Source: an uncultured Collinsella sp. (GTDB taxonomy: Bacteria > Actinomycetota > Coriobacteriia > Coriobacteriales > Coriobacteriaceae). From it: DNA of 64,000 nt. Made by a program: the position numbers and the translations under genes. Where the stretch lies: NCBI GenBank assembly GCA_958437935.1, contig CAUBPS010000001.1, positions 62,001-126,000 of the forward strand, in the 5' to 3' direction. This document shows positions 54,702 through 62,252 of the stretch, piece after piece (position 1 is the first letter of the stretch; each line of letters begins with the position of its first letter). The notes under the pieces were generated by a model that saw only the letters and a list, made by a program, of their open reading frames with translations, searched no databases and was not told the origin of the DNA.

Positions 54702-55601
54702 TTACATATGGCGCTCCAGGAAACGGAAGGCCAGGCGGATCCAAGGACGGACTGCCACCTGTTTGTCCTCGTTATCGACCGCGGTGTTGGCGTTGCCGAG
54801 CGAAAGCCCGTGACCGCCTTGGTCAAAGACGTGCATCTCGCAAGCGACGCCCTCCTCGGCCATGCGCTGCGCAAACGGATAGACCTGCGCGATCGGCGCC
54901 GTCTTGTCGTCGGACACGCCCCACACAAAGGTCGGCGGCATCTGACGCGAAACATGCGTGGTGGGGCAGATATCGGCCAAATGCTCGTCAGTCGCCTCGC
55001 CACCCGTCACCATCGACAGGTAGTCGTTGAGCAAATCGCGCCCCGTCTTGCCGCCCGTCTTGGGCACACGCAAGTCAATGCGCGGATCGCGCGTCTGCAT
55101 GTCGCGCACATAGGCAAAGTCGAGCAATGGATAGCCCAGCACCACGGCATCGGGACGAATGTCGTCCGGACGCGCCCCGGCAAGTGCCGCGAAGGGGCCG
55201 GTCTTCCACTGTGTTGCCAGCGAGGCGCAAATCATGCCGCCAGCAGAAAAGCCCACGACGCACACGCGCTTGGGATCGACATGCCACTCGTCGGCATTCG
55301 CACGCACCGTGGCAACCATCTTGGCAAGATCTGCCTGGGGGTGTGGAAAGCTCACGTCACCCGTAGAACTCGTGACATAGTTGAGCACAAAGGCCTGGTA
55401 ACCGTGATCCAAAAACGCAAACGCCACGGGATCCTGCTCATGCGGAGCGATATGCGTAAACGCACCTCCGCCGCAGATAATCACGGCAGGGCGGCGGCCA
55501 TTCGGTTTATCGGGCAGCGGCTCGGCACCCAAATACGTAAACGTCGCCGGATATTCCTCGGTCGGCTCCTCGCCCCACAGTGCATGGTTCTCGACAATCA
55601 T
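54702..55601 (-). CDS. alpha/beta hydrolase, acetyl-esterase type
   Basis: A 299-residue intracellular hydrolase. The start at 55601 (MIVENHALWGEE) follows GGGAG; an upstream open frame of 113 codons has no homology. IICGGGAFTHIAPHEQDPVA holds the oxyanion-hole glycines, VVGFSAGGMICASLA the nucleophile serine, GVSDDKTAP the aspartate and DQGGHGLSLG the histidine. The pattern is like acetylxylan/feruloyl esterases of the BD-FAE group. The natural ester is unknown. Confidence 0.8.
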   Translation of the reverse strand: MIVENHALWGEEPTEEYPATFTYLGAEPLPDKPNGRRPAVIICGGGAFTHIAPHEQDPVAFAFLDHGYQAFVLNYVTSSTGDVSFPHPQADLAKMVATVRANADEWHVDPKRVCVVGFSAGGMICASLATQWKTGPFAALAGARPDDIRPDAVVLGYPLLDFAYVRDMQTRDPRIDLRVPKTGGKTGRDLLNDYLSMVTGGEATDEHLADICPTTHVSRQMPPTFVWGVSDDKTAPIAQVYPFAQRMAEEGVACEMHVFDQGGHGLSLGNANTAVDNEDKQVAVRPWIRLAFRFLERHM

Positions 55602-55845
55602 ATGTGCTCCCTTCGCGCAAATTAAGCGCCCTTGTTTTTTGCCTTCAAGCGTACCCCACTTGAACCCGTGACGCAGAAACACGCCAGCAATAAGTTTCCC
55701 TTCAACTGATATATCACATAATCCCAGCTCAGAGGTATCGCTGAGCAGCGTAGAATAGGAGGTGTTGACCAAGCCGCGAAACAGATATGAAACGTTTCCG
55801 GCAAACCAAACGCGCGATATGCGCCTATTTAAGTTGGAGGCAACT

Positions 55846-56409
55846 ATGGGTCTGCTCGATTCGCTTAAGTCCACCTTCACCTCGACCGGCGAGGCGTCCG
55901 TTCCGCCCGCAGCAAGCTTCGCCACCCGCGAAGGCGTCATCTATGCCCCCGTCAACGGCGTGCTCGTCAACCTGGACGAGGTTCCCGACGAGACGATCGC
56001 CTCGGGCATGCTTGGCCAGGGCTATGGCATCGAGCCCATTACCGGCACCATCTATGCGCCCGCCAACGGCCGCATCGGTGCCACCACCGTCACCAACCAC
56101 TCCATCGGCATGATTACCGAGGACGGTCTTCGCGTGTTCATCCATGTCGGCCTGGGCACCGTGGAAATGAACGGCAAGGGTTTTGCCCGCTTTGTCGAGA
56201 TGGGTGACACGGTCAAGGCAGGCCAGCCGCTCATCAGCTTCGATCGCGAGGCCATCAAGGCCGCCGGCCACGAGGACATCGTGACCGTCATCGTCTCCGA
56301 GCTCGACCGTCTTAAGAGCATCGACCATGTCGGCGAGTCCGGAACGCTTATCGGCGGCAACCCGCTCGTCAAGCTGGGCGACCCGCTGCTGGTGGCCAAG
56401 ACCAAGTAG
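55846..56409 (+). CDS. PTS glucose-family EIIA (Crr-like)
   Basis: A 187-residue IIA-Glc. MGLLDSLKSTF starts at 55846 after TTGGAGG. The domain includes GVIYAPVNG, GIEPITGTIYAPANGRI, the histidine pair His85 (TVTNHSIGM) and His100 (RVFIHVGLGTVEMNG), and GGNPLVKLG. It takes phosphate from HPr and serves permeases lacking their own IIA; the IIC at 18550 may be one. In this phylum a role in global catabolite control is not established. Confidence 0.9.
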   Translation: MGLLDSLKSTFTSTGEASVPPAASFATREGVIYAPVNGVLVNLDEVPDETIASGMLGQGYGIEPITGTIYAPANGRIGATTVTNHSIGMITEDGLRVFIHVGLGTVEMNGKGFARFVEMGDTVKAGQPLISFDREAIKAAGHEDIVTVIVSELDRLKSIDHVGESGTLIGGNPLVKLGDPLLVAKTK

Positions 56410-56447
56410 CCAAGTCCCGCGCCACACAGCCAAAAGGCACCTCGTCA

Positions 56448-56480
56448 AGCGCCCGCGACCATTTGACCGCGGGCGCTTTT
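56448..56480 (+). terminator. terminator after the IIA-Glc gene
   Basis: AGCGCCCGCG (56448-56457) and CGCGGGCGCT (56468-56477) are perfect complements with a ten-base loop and are followed by TTTCG. It isolates the IIA gene from asnS. Confidence 0.8.
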
Positions 56481-56590
56481 CGTTTGAAAAACCATCCGGC
56501 CAATGCCTTATCTGTATAGCCCAAATGAGCCGAGCTGCTAGAATATCGAACTGTATGGATAGCTATCATTCAACCGTTATGGGAGGATAC

Positions 56591-57994
56591 GTGAACCGCA
56601 CCAAAATCGCGCAGCTCTATGCCGATGCCGAGTCGCTCGGCGGCCAGACCGTCACCGTCGCCGGCTGGGTCAAATCCGTCCGCGACATGAAGAACTTTGG
56701 CTTTGTTACGCTCAACGACGGCAGCTGCTTCCGCGACCTGCAGGTCGTCATGAACCGCGAGGCACTCGACAACTACGACGAGATCGCCCATCAAAACGTC
56801 TCGGCCGCACTCATTTGCACCGGCACCGTCAAGCTGACCCCCGATGCGCCCCAGCCTTTCGAGCTTTCTGCCACCTCCATCGAGGTCGAGGGCGTCAGCG
56901 CCCCGGATTACCCGCTGCAGAAGAAGCGCGCAACCGTCGAGTTTCTGCGCACCCAGCAGCATCTGCGCCCGCGCACCAACCTGTTCCGCGCCGTGTTCCG
57001 CATCCGCTCTGTCGCGGCTGCCGCCATCCACCGCTTCTTCCAGGAGCAGGGCTTTGTCTACGTCAACACCCCCATCATCACCACGAGTGACTGCGAGGGC
57101 GCCGGCGAGATGTTCCGCGTGACCACGCTCGACCCCAAAAATCCGCCCCTCACCGAGTCCGGCGAGGTCGACTGGAGCCAGGACTTCTTTGGCAAGCACG
57201 CAAGCCTCACCGTGTCCGGCCAGCTCAATGCCGAGAACTTTGCCATGGCCTTTGGCGACGTGTACACCTTTGGCCCCACCTTCCGCGCCGAAAACTCCAA
57301 CACCACGCGCCACGCCGCCGAGTTTTGGATGATCGAGCCCGAGATGGCCTTTGCCGACCTTAACGACTATATGGATAACGCCGAGGCCATGCTCAAGTAT
57401 GTCCTCAAGGACGTCATGGCAACCTGCCCCGACGAGCTCAATATGCTCAGCAAGTTTGTGGACAAGGGTCTGCTCGAGCGCCTGGACCACGTGGCCAACT
57501 CCGACTTCGCCCGCGTCACCTATACCGAGGCCGTCGAAATCCTGGAGCAGGCAGTCGCTGCTGGCCACCAGTTTGATTACCCCGTCAGCTGGGGCATCGA
57601 CCTGCAAACCGAGCACGAGCGCTTCCTGACTGAAGAGCACTTTAAGCGACCGACTTTTGTGACCGACTACCCGGCCGAGATCAAGGCGTTCTACATGCGC
57701 ATGAACGAGGACGGCAAGACCGTCGCCGCCGCCGACTGCCTGGTTCCCGGTATCGGCGAGATTATCGGCGGCTCCCAGCGCGAGGAGCGCCTGGATCTGC
57801 TCGAGGCCCGCATCAAGGACCTGGGCATGAATCCCGAGCAGTACAAGTACTACCTTGACCTGCGCCGCTACGGTTCCTGCAAGCACGCCGGCTACGGTCT
57901 GGGCTTCGAGCGCTTGGTCATGTATCTGACCGGCGTGGGTAACATCCGCGACGTCCTGCCGCACCCGCGCACCGTGGGCAACGCCGACTTCTAA
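56591..57994 (+). CDS. asnS: asparaginyl-tRNA synthetase
   Basis: A 467-residue class II synthetase. The GTG at 56591 (VNRTKIAQLY) has GGGAGG a few bases upstream; an ATG 12 bp earlier has no such site. The N-terminal OB fold (VTVAGWVKSVRDMKNFGFV) is followed by the catalytic core with motif 2 FRAENSNTTRHAAEFWM and motif 3 GYGLGFERLVMYLTGVGN. Length and the tRNA-binding domain fit AsnRS rather than AspRS. It charges tRNA-Asn with asparagine. Confidence 0.95.
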   Translation: MNRTKIAQLYADAESLGGQTVTVAGWVKSVRDMKNFGFVTLNDGSCFRDLQVVMNREALDNYDEIAHQNVSAALICTGTVKLTPDAPQPFELSATSIEVEGVSAPDYPLQKKRATVEFLRTQQHLRPRTNLFRAVFRIRSVAAAAIHRFFQEQGFVYVNTPIITTSDCEGAGEMFRVTTLDPKNPPLTESGEVDWSQDFFGKHASLTVSGQLNAENFAMAFGDVYTFGPTFRAENSNTTRHAAEFWMIEPEMAFADLNDYMDNAEAMLKYVLKDVMATCPDELNMLSKFVDKGLLERLDHVANSDFARVTYTEAVEILEQAVAAGHQFDYPVSWGIDLQTEHERFLTEEHFKRPTFVTDYPAEIKAFYMRMNEDGKTVAAADCLVPGIGEIIGGSQREERLDLLEARIKDLGMNPEQYKYYLDLRRYGSCKHAGYGLGFERLVMYLTGVGNIRDVLPHPRTVGNADF

Positions 57995-58040
57995 TTGTCG
58001 GACGCTAGCTCGCGTCGCCACACACCAACGCTCATCGCAT

Positions 58041-58076
58041 AAGCGTCTCTCGACATCGGTCGAGAGACGCTTTTTT
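58041..58076 (+). terminator. asnS terminator
   Basis: AAGCGTCTCTCGAC (58041-58054) and GTCGAGAGACGCTT (58059-58072) are perfect complements with a four-base loop followed by TTTT. It lies 47 bp past the asnS stop. Confidence 0.92.
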
Positions 58077-58252
58077 CGACAGCATCCGTCAAGCTTTTGG
58101 CAAGTTTTTGGTCAGTTGAGCAGGACTGTTGAAAACTCGACCCGCCGTTTGCCGACGACTACCGACCGCCCAGAGCGCCCTGCGCCCCTGGGAAAGCCCC
58201 ACGTCCTAGGCTCCATACCGTCGCCACCCAAAACGGAAAGGACGTGGGCACC

Positions 58253-59038
58253 ATGACCGAAGCCGCTGTTGAAACCTACGACACCACGACTAGAGGCGCC
58301 GCCTCGATGGCAGCCTATCGCGCCGTTCGCATCTTGCAACTATTAAGCGAAAACACCGGCGAGGACAAGGCCATGCTTTCCGATGAGTTGATCCGGCGCC
58401 TCGCCCATCCCGACGACCCCGCCCGCATGCCCATCTCGGCGGCGCGGCGCAGCATCTACACCGCCATCTCCGCGCTTCGCCATGCCGGATACGAAATTGA
58501 GTACAAACGCGGCGTGGGCTACAAACTTCTTACCCGCCCGCTCACCGATGAAGAGATCATCCGGCTCCACGGTATGGTCATGCGCAACCGCTCCACGCCT
58601 ATCGCTATCCGCAAGAGCATAGCGCAGCACTTAGTTGCCATGGCGAGCGCCGACGTTCGCGGCTACCTCGATACACCCGAACCCGCTCCAAGCGCAGGCA
58701 GCAAGGCTACCAAGGCAACGCGCACGCCCATCAAGCGCATCGACACGTGCGAGCTCGTCGAGCAGGCCATCGACCACGGAACCACGGTGAGTTTTGATAT
58801 TTCGAGCGTTACGACACGTGGCGAAACCGAAGCAGCACGGATGACACTCCGTCCCTTTGCCATCAAGCAACGAGACGGCATCTCGTATTTGCTGGGAACG
58901 GTCTACGACGCCCGAGGCGCCGATGACACGTTGCGTACTGTAGAGATTGGCCGAATGAGAAACGTCACCACACGTCTCCTCGACGGCAAGAAGCTCTTCG
59001 CCGCCCTAGACGAGGACGACGCCTCCTCCGCCGCATAA
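58253..59038 (+). CDS. HTH/WYL-type transcriptional regulator
   Basis: A 261-residue DNA-binding regulator. The ATG at 58253 lies ten bases after AAAGGA; a GTG nine bases earlier is closer to it and less likely. Residues 20-90 form a winged helix (AYRAVRILQLLSEN, RRSIYTAISALRHAGYEIEY then KRGVGYKLL), similar to YobV/YafY regulators. The second half (KRIDTCELVEQAIDHGTTVSF, RMTLRPFAIKQRDGISYLLG) resembles a WYL ligand-binding domain, though the WYL triad itself is not clear. Its target may be the transporter operon that begins 160 bp downstream. Confidence 0.72.
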   Translation: MTEAAVETYDTTTRGAASMAAYRAVRILQLLSENTGEDKAMLSDELIRRLAHPDDPARMPISAARRSIYTAISALRHAGYEIEYKRGVGYKLLTRPLTDEEIIRLHGMVMRNRSTPIAIRKSIAQHLVAMASADVRGYLDTPEPAPSAGSKATKATRTPIKRIDTCELVEQAIDHGTTVSFDISSVTTRGETEAARMTLRPFAIKQRDGISYLLGTVYDARGADDTLRTVEIGRMRNVTTRLLDGKKLFAALDEDDASSAA

Positions 59039-59198
59039 GGCTCTCCGCCGCCCATTCGACTACCCGTACCGCCCATCCGATTCTGTATTAAAAAACCCGC
59101 CAGGCTGTTGTAAAAATGGACATCAGCGCTACTATAGTTCCACTTGCACTTTGTCCCAGTGCAGTGTTTCCAGCCATTTTTATACTGGGGGTAATGAT

Positions 59199-60179
59199 AT
59201 GAAGGACATCACCATCAGCCGCAGGAGCCTTCTGGTCTCCGCCGGCCTGCTCGCGCTCGCCCCGCTCGCCGGATGCGGCGGCAACTCCGGTTCCGGCTCT
59301 GCTGCCGCCGGTTCCGACTACACCATCGGCGTTCTGCAGCTCACCGAGCACTCCGCACTCGATGCCGCCAACGACGGCTTTGTCAAGGCCATCAAGGAGA
59401 GCGGCCTTAAGGTCAAGATCGACCAGAAGAACGCCCAGAACGACCAGTCCACGTGTAAGTCCATTGCCGACAAATTTGTGGGCGATGGCGTCGACCTGAT
59501 CTACGCCATCGCCACGCCCGCCGCACAGGCTGCTGCCGGTGCCACGGCGGATATCCCCATCGTGGGCTGCGCCATCACCGACTACGCCGCCTCCGGCCTG
59601 GTCCAGGACAACGACAAGCCGGGTACCAACGTCACGGGCGCTTCCGACCTCACCCCGGTCGCCGAGCAACTCGAGATGATGCAGAAGGTCCTGCCCGACG
59701 TAAAGAAGGTCGGCCTGCTCTACTGCACCGCCGAGTCCAACTCCGACGTCCAGATCAAGGCCGCCAAGAAGGAGCTCGACAAGCTGGGCCTCCAGTACAC
59801 TGACTTCACCGTCTCGAGCTCCAACGAGATTCAGTCCGTCGTCGAGTCTGCCGTGGGCAAGGTCGATGCGCTGTACTCCCCCACCGACAACACCATCGCC
59901 GCGGGTGCCTCGCAGGTCGGCCAGATCTGCAAGGAGAACAAGCTCCCCTTCGTGACTGGCGAGGAGGGTATGTGTAAGGCCGGCGGCCTGTTCACCCTCT
60001 CCATCAACTATGAGGACCTGGGCTACGCCGCGGGCGAGATGGCCGTTAAGATCCTGAAGGGCGAGGCCAAGCCCGAGGATATGCCAATCAAGCATCTCTC
60101 GAGCAAGGACCTGGTCGTCGTCAAGAACGACGAGATGGCCGAGGCTCTGGGCATCGACCTTTCCGCTCTGGACGAGTAG
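59199..60179 (+). CDS. ABC transporter substrate-binding lipoprotein, TrpX-like
   Basis: A 326-residue lipoprotein. The signal peptide of about 25 residues ends with the lipobox LAGC (cysteine near residue 26), and a Gly-Ser linker follows. The mature part is the ABC_sub_bind type: YTIGVLQLTEHSALDAAND, YAIATPAAQAAAGAT, KVGLLYCTAESNSDVQI, DALYSPTDNTIAAGA and GYAAGEMAVKIL. This family includes TrpX, a tryptophan-binding protein in streptococci, but also others. It starts the three-gene transporter operon. Confidence 0.85.
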   Translation: MKDITISRRSLLVSAGLLALAPLAGCGGNSGSGSAAAGSDYTIGVLQLTEHSALDAANDGFVKAIKESGLKVKIDQKNAQNDQSTCKSIADKFVGDGVDLIYAIATPAAQAAAGATADIPIVGCAITDYAASGLVQDNDKPGTNVTGASDLTPVAEQLEMMQKVLPDVKKVGLLYCTAESNSDVQIKAAKKELDKLGLQYTDFTVSSSNEIQSVVESAVGKVDALYSPTDNTIAAGASQVGQICKENKLPFVTGEEGMCKAGGLFTLSINYEDLGYAAGEMAVKILKGEAKPEDMPIKHLSSKDLVVVKNDEMAEALGIDLSALDE

Positions 60180-60383
60180 CGCCATGCGCGGTAACGCGTC
60201 TAGGGCCCGCACGCGCGCCACAGCCGCGTTATTCAATATCTGAGCCACAGGGGCGGGCGCTGTAGACCGGCGTCCGCCCTGCTTGTTTCAGGTAAAACAA
60301 AACGTCTGTCCGCAGCTCTTTTATACATTGTTACCGCTATTATGGAAAATCACGTGTCCACCCTATTCTAGGAGGTATGAAGC

Positions 60384-61307
60384 ATGCTCATTGCATTGCA
60401 GGGCGCCGTTTCGCAGGGCGTCCTCTGGGGCATTATGGTGCTTGGCGTGTTTATCACGTTCCGCCTGCTCGACATTCCCGATATGACCTGCGACGGCAGC
60501 TTTGCCCTCGGCGGCTGCGTCTGCGCCGTGCTCATCGTCAATAACAACGTCGACCCGCTGCTCGCCGTGCTGGCCGGTATGTGCGCCGGCGCCATCGCGG
60601 GTGCCGTCACGGGCATTTTGACCACCGTCTTCGAGATTCCCGCGATCCTCGCCGGAATCCTCACCCAGATCAGCCTGTGGTCCATCAACCTGCGCATCAT
60701 GGGCAAGTCCAATACGCCAATTCTTGCCAAGGGCACCGTGTTCTCGGCCGTCAGCAATATGACCGGTCTGCCGCAGTCCACCGTTGCCATCATCTTGGGC
60801 ATCCTGCTCGCCGTGGCTATCGTTGCCATCCTGTATTGGTTCTTTGGCACCGAGATCGGCTCGGCGCTGCGCGCCACCGGCAACAACGAGTACATGATCC
60901 GCGCTCTGGGCGTCAACACCAACTCCACCAAGATGATCGCCCTCGTGCTCTCCAACGCCCTCATCGGCCTTTCGGGCGCGCTTATCTGCCAGAGCCAGAA
61001 GTATGCCGACATTGGTATGGGCACCGGTGCCATCGTTATCGGTCTTGCCGCCATTGTTATCGGTGAGGTGCTCGGCCGTCTGCTGCCCGGCGGCCTCACG
61101 CAGTTTAGCGTCCGTCTTGCCTCCGCCGTCTTTGGCTCCGTGGTGTACTTCCTTATCCGCGCCATCGTGCTGCAGTTGGGCATGGACGCCAACGACATGA
61201 AGTTGCTCTCCGCCGTGATCGTCGCCGTGGCCCTGTGCGTGCCCGTGGTTTGGGAGCGCTATAAGCTCCGCAGCTCCTACACGAAGGGGGATGAGGCAGA
61301 TGCTTAA
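60384..61307 (+). CDS. ABC transporter permease, TrpY-like
   Basis: A 307-residue membrane protein with about eight hydrophobic segments. LLDIPDMTCDGSFALGGCV near residues 28-46 and GNNEYMIRALGVNTNSTKMI are typical of the branched permeases paired with ABC_sub_bind proteins. AGGAGG precedes the ATG. The 204 bp between this gene and the binding-protein gene contain a GC-rich dyad, CAGGGGCGG/CCGCCCTG (60249-60281), perhaps limiting permease level relative to binding protein. Confidence 0.86.
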   Translation: MLIALQGAVSQGVLWGIMVLGVFITFRLLDIPDMTCDGSFALGGCVCAVLIVNNNVDPLLAVLAGMCAGAIAGAVTGILTTVFEIPAILAGILTQISLWSINLRIMGKSNTPILAKGTVFSAVSNMTGLPQSTVAIILGILLAVAIVAILYWFFGTEIGSALRATGNNEYMIRALGVNTNSTKMIALVLSNALIGLSGALICQSQKYADIGMGTGAIVIGLAAIVIGEVLGRLLPGGLTQFSVRLASAVFGSVVYFLIRAIVLQLGMDANDMKLLSAVIVAVALCVPVVWERYKLRSSYTKGDEADA

Positions 61308-62094
61308 GCTCTCGCACGTCAAGAAGACCTTTAACAAGGGCACCGTCACCGAGAAGCGCGCGCTCACCGGCGTCGACCTCACCCTGAATGACGGCGACTT
61401 TGTAACCGTGATCGGCGGCAATGGCGCCGGCAAGTCCACGCTGCTCAACATGATCGCCGGCGTGTACCCGCTCGATTCGGGCGTTATTGAGCTCGACGGC
61501 ACCGACATCTCGCGCCTGAGCGAGTCGCAGCGCGCCAAGTACCTGGGCCGCGTGTTTCAGGACCCCATGCGCGGTACCGCTGCCGACATGCAAATCGCCG
61601 AGAACCTGGCCCTCGCCAAGCGTCGCGGCCAGCGTCGCGGCCTTTCGTGGGGCGTCACCAAGGCCGAGAAAGATGAGTACGTTGAGCTGCTCAAGCGCCT
61701 GGACCTTGGTCTGGACACGCGTCTCAACGCCAAGGTCGGCCTGCTCTCGGGCGGCCAGCGCCAGGCACTCACCCTGCTCATGGCCACGCTCACCAAGCCA
61801 CGCCTGCTGCTGCTCGACGAGCACACCGCGGCCCTCGACCCCAAGACGGCCTCTAAGGTGCTCAATCTGACCGAGGAGATCGTCGACGAGAACCACCTCA
61901 CCACGCTCATGGTCACGCATAACATGAACGACGCTATCCGTCTGGGCAACCGTCTGATCATGATGCACGAAGGCCATGTGATCTACGACGTGGCGGGCGA
62001 TGAGAAGAAGTCGCTCACCGTAGCCGACCTGCTGCAGAAGTTCGAGGAGGTCTCGGGCGGCGAGCTCGCCAACGACCGCATGCTGCTGAGCTAA
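61300..62094 (+). CDS. ABC transporter ATP-binding protein, TrpZ-like
   Basis: A 264-residue ATPase. Walker A is IGGNGAGKSTLLNMI, the signature LLSGGQRQALTLLM, Walker B RLLLLDEHTAALDP, and the switch histidine lies in VTHNMNDAIR. The start at 61300 (MLKLSHVKKTF) has GGGGG nine bases upstream; the gene overlaps the permease gene by eight bases, so translation is coupled. It energises import with the two preceding proteins. Ends at a terminator that begins at its stop codon. Confidence 0.9.
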   Translation: MLKLSHVKKTFNKGTVTEKRALTGVDLTLNDGDFVTVIGGNGAGKSTLLNMIAGVYPLDSGVIELDGTDISRLSESQRAKYLGRVFQDPMRGTAADMQIAENLALAKRRGQRRGLSWGVTKAEKDEYVELLKRLDLGLDTRLNAKVGLLSGGQRQALTLLMATLTKPRLLLLDEHTAALDPKTASKVLNLTEEIVDENHLTTLMVTHNMNDAIRLGNRLIMMHEGHVIYDVAGDEKKSLTVADLLQKFEEVSGGELANDRMLLS

Positions 62095-62133
62095 AACCTG
62101 CCAAAAAGGGACAGGTTTATTTTGGCAGGTTTT
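62093..62133 (+). terminator. terminator with GGGACAGG loop
   Basis: AAAACCTGCCAAAA (62093-62106) and TTTTGGCAGGTTTT (62120-62133) form a perfect 14-bp stem; the 13-base loop reads AGGGACAGGTTTA. It overlaps the stop of the ATPase gene and ends with a T run. Its reverse complement closely matches the element at 35435-35473. Confidence 0.85.
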
Positions 62134-62148
62134 ATCTGCGCAAACGTC

Positions 62149-62190
62149 AAAACCGCCGCTAAGGGACAGGCGCCCTTGCGGCGGTTTTCG
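62149..62190 (+). terminator. second hairpin with GGGACAGG, terminator-like
   Basis: AAAACCGCCGC (62149-62159) and GCGGCGGTTTT (62178-62188) are perfect complements. Inside is TAAGGGACAGGCGCCCTT, itself able to pair (AAGGG/CCCTT). It follows the first terminator by 16 bp, and the stem differs while the GGGACAGG word is kept. Confidence 0.75.
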
Positions 62191-62252
62191 CATATTATGT
62201 CGATAATCCGATATTCAACCAGACATTCTGGCTAAGGACTAAGGAAACTGCC

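Noticed and set aside
54702..55940. Longer version of the alpha/beta hydrolase with 113 extra N-terminal residues
   Set aside because: The extra segment has no homology and no ribosome binding site; the internal ATG at 55601 has GGGAG five bases upstream and the fold starts right after it.
60181..60383. Possible T-box or riboswitch between the binding-protein and permease genes
   Set aside because: Only one GC-rich dyad is visible, with no T-box consensus or specifier loop, and leaders of this kind would be expected before the first gene (59199), where I see none either.
62093..62190. Two adjacent hairpins considered as the start of a CRISPR array
   Set aside because: The two stems are different sequences, there is no constant spacing beyond two units and no cas gene nearby; they are terminators.
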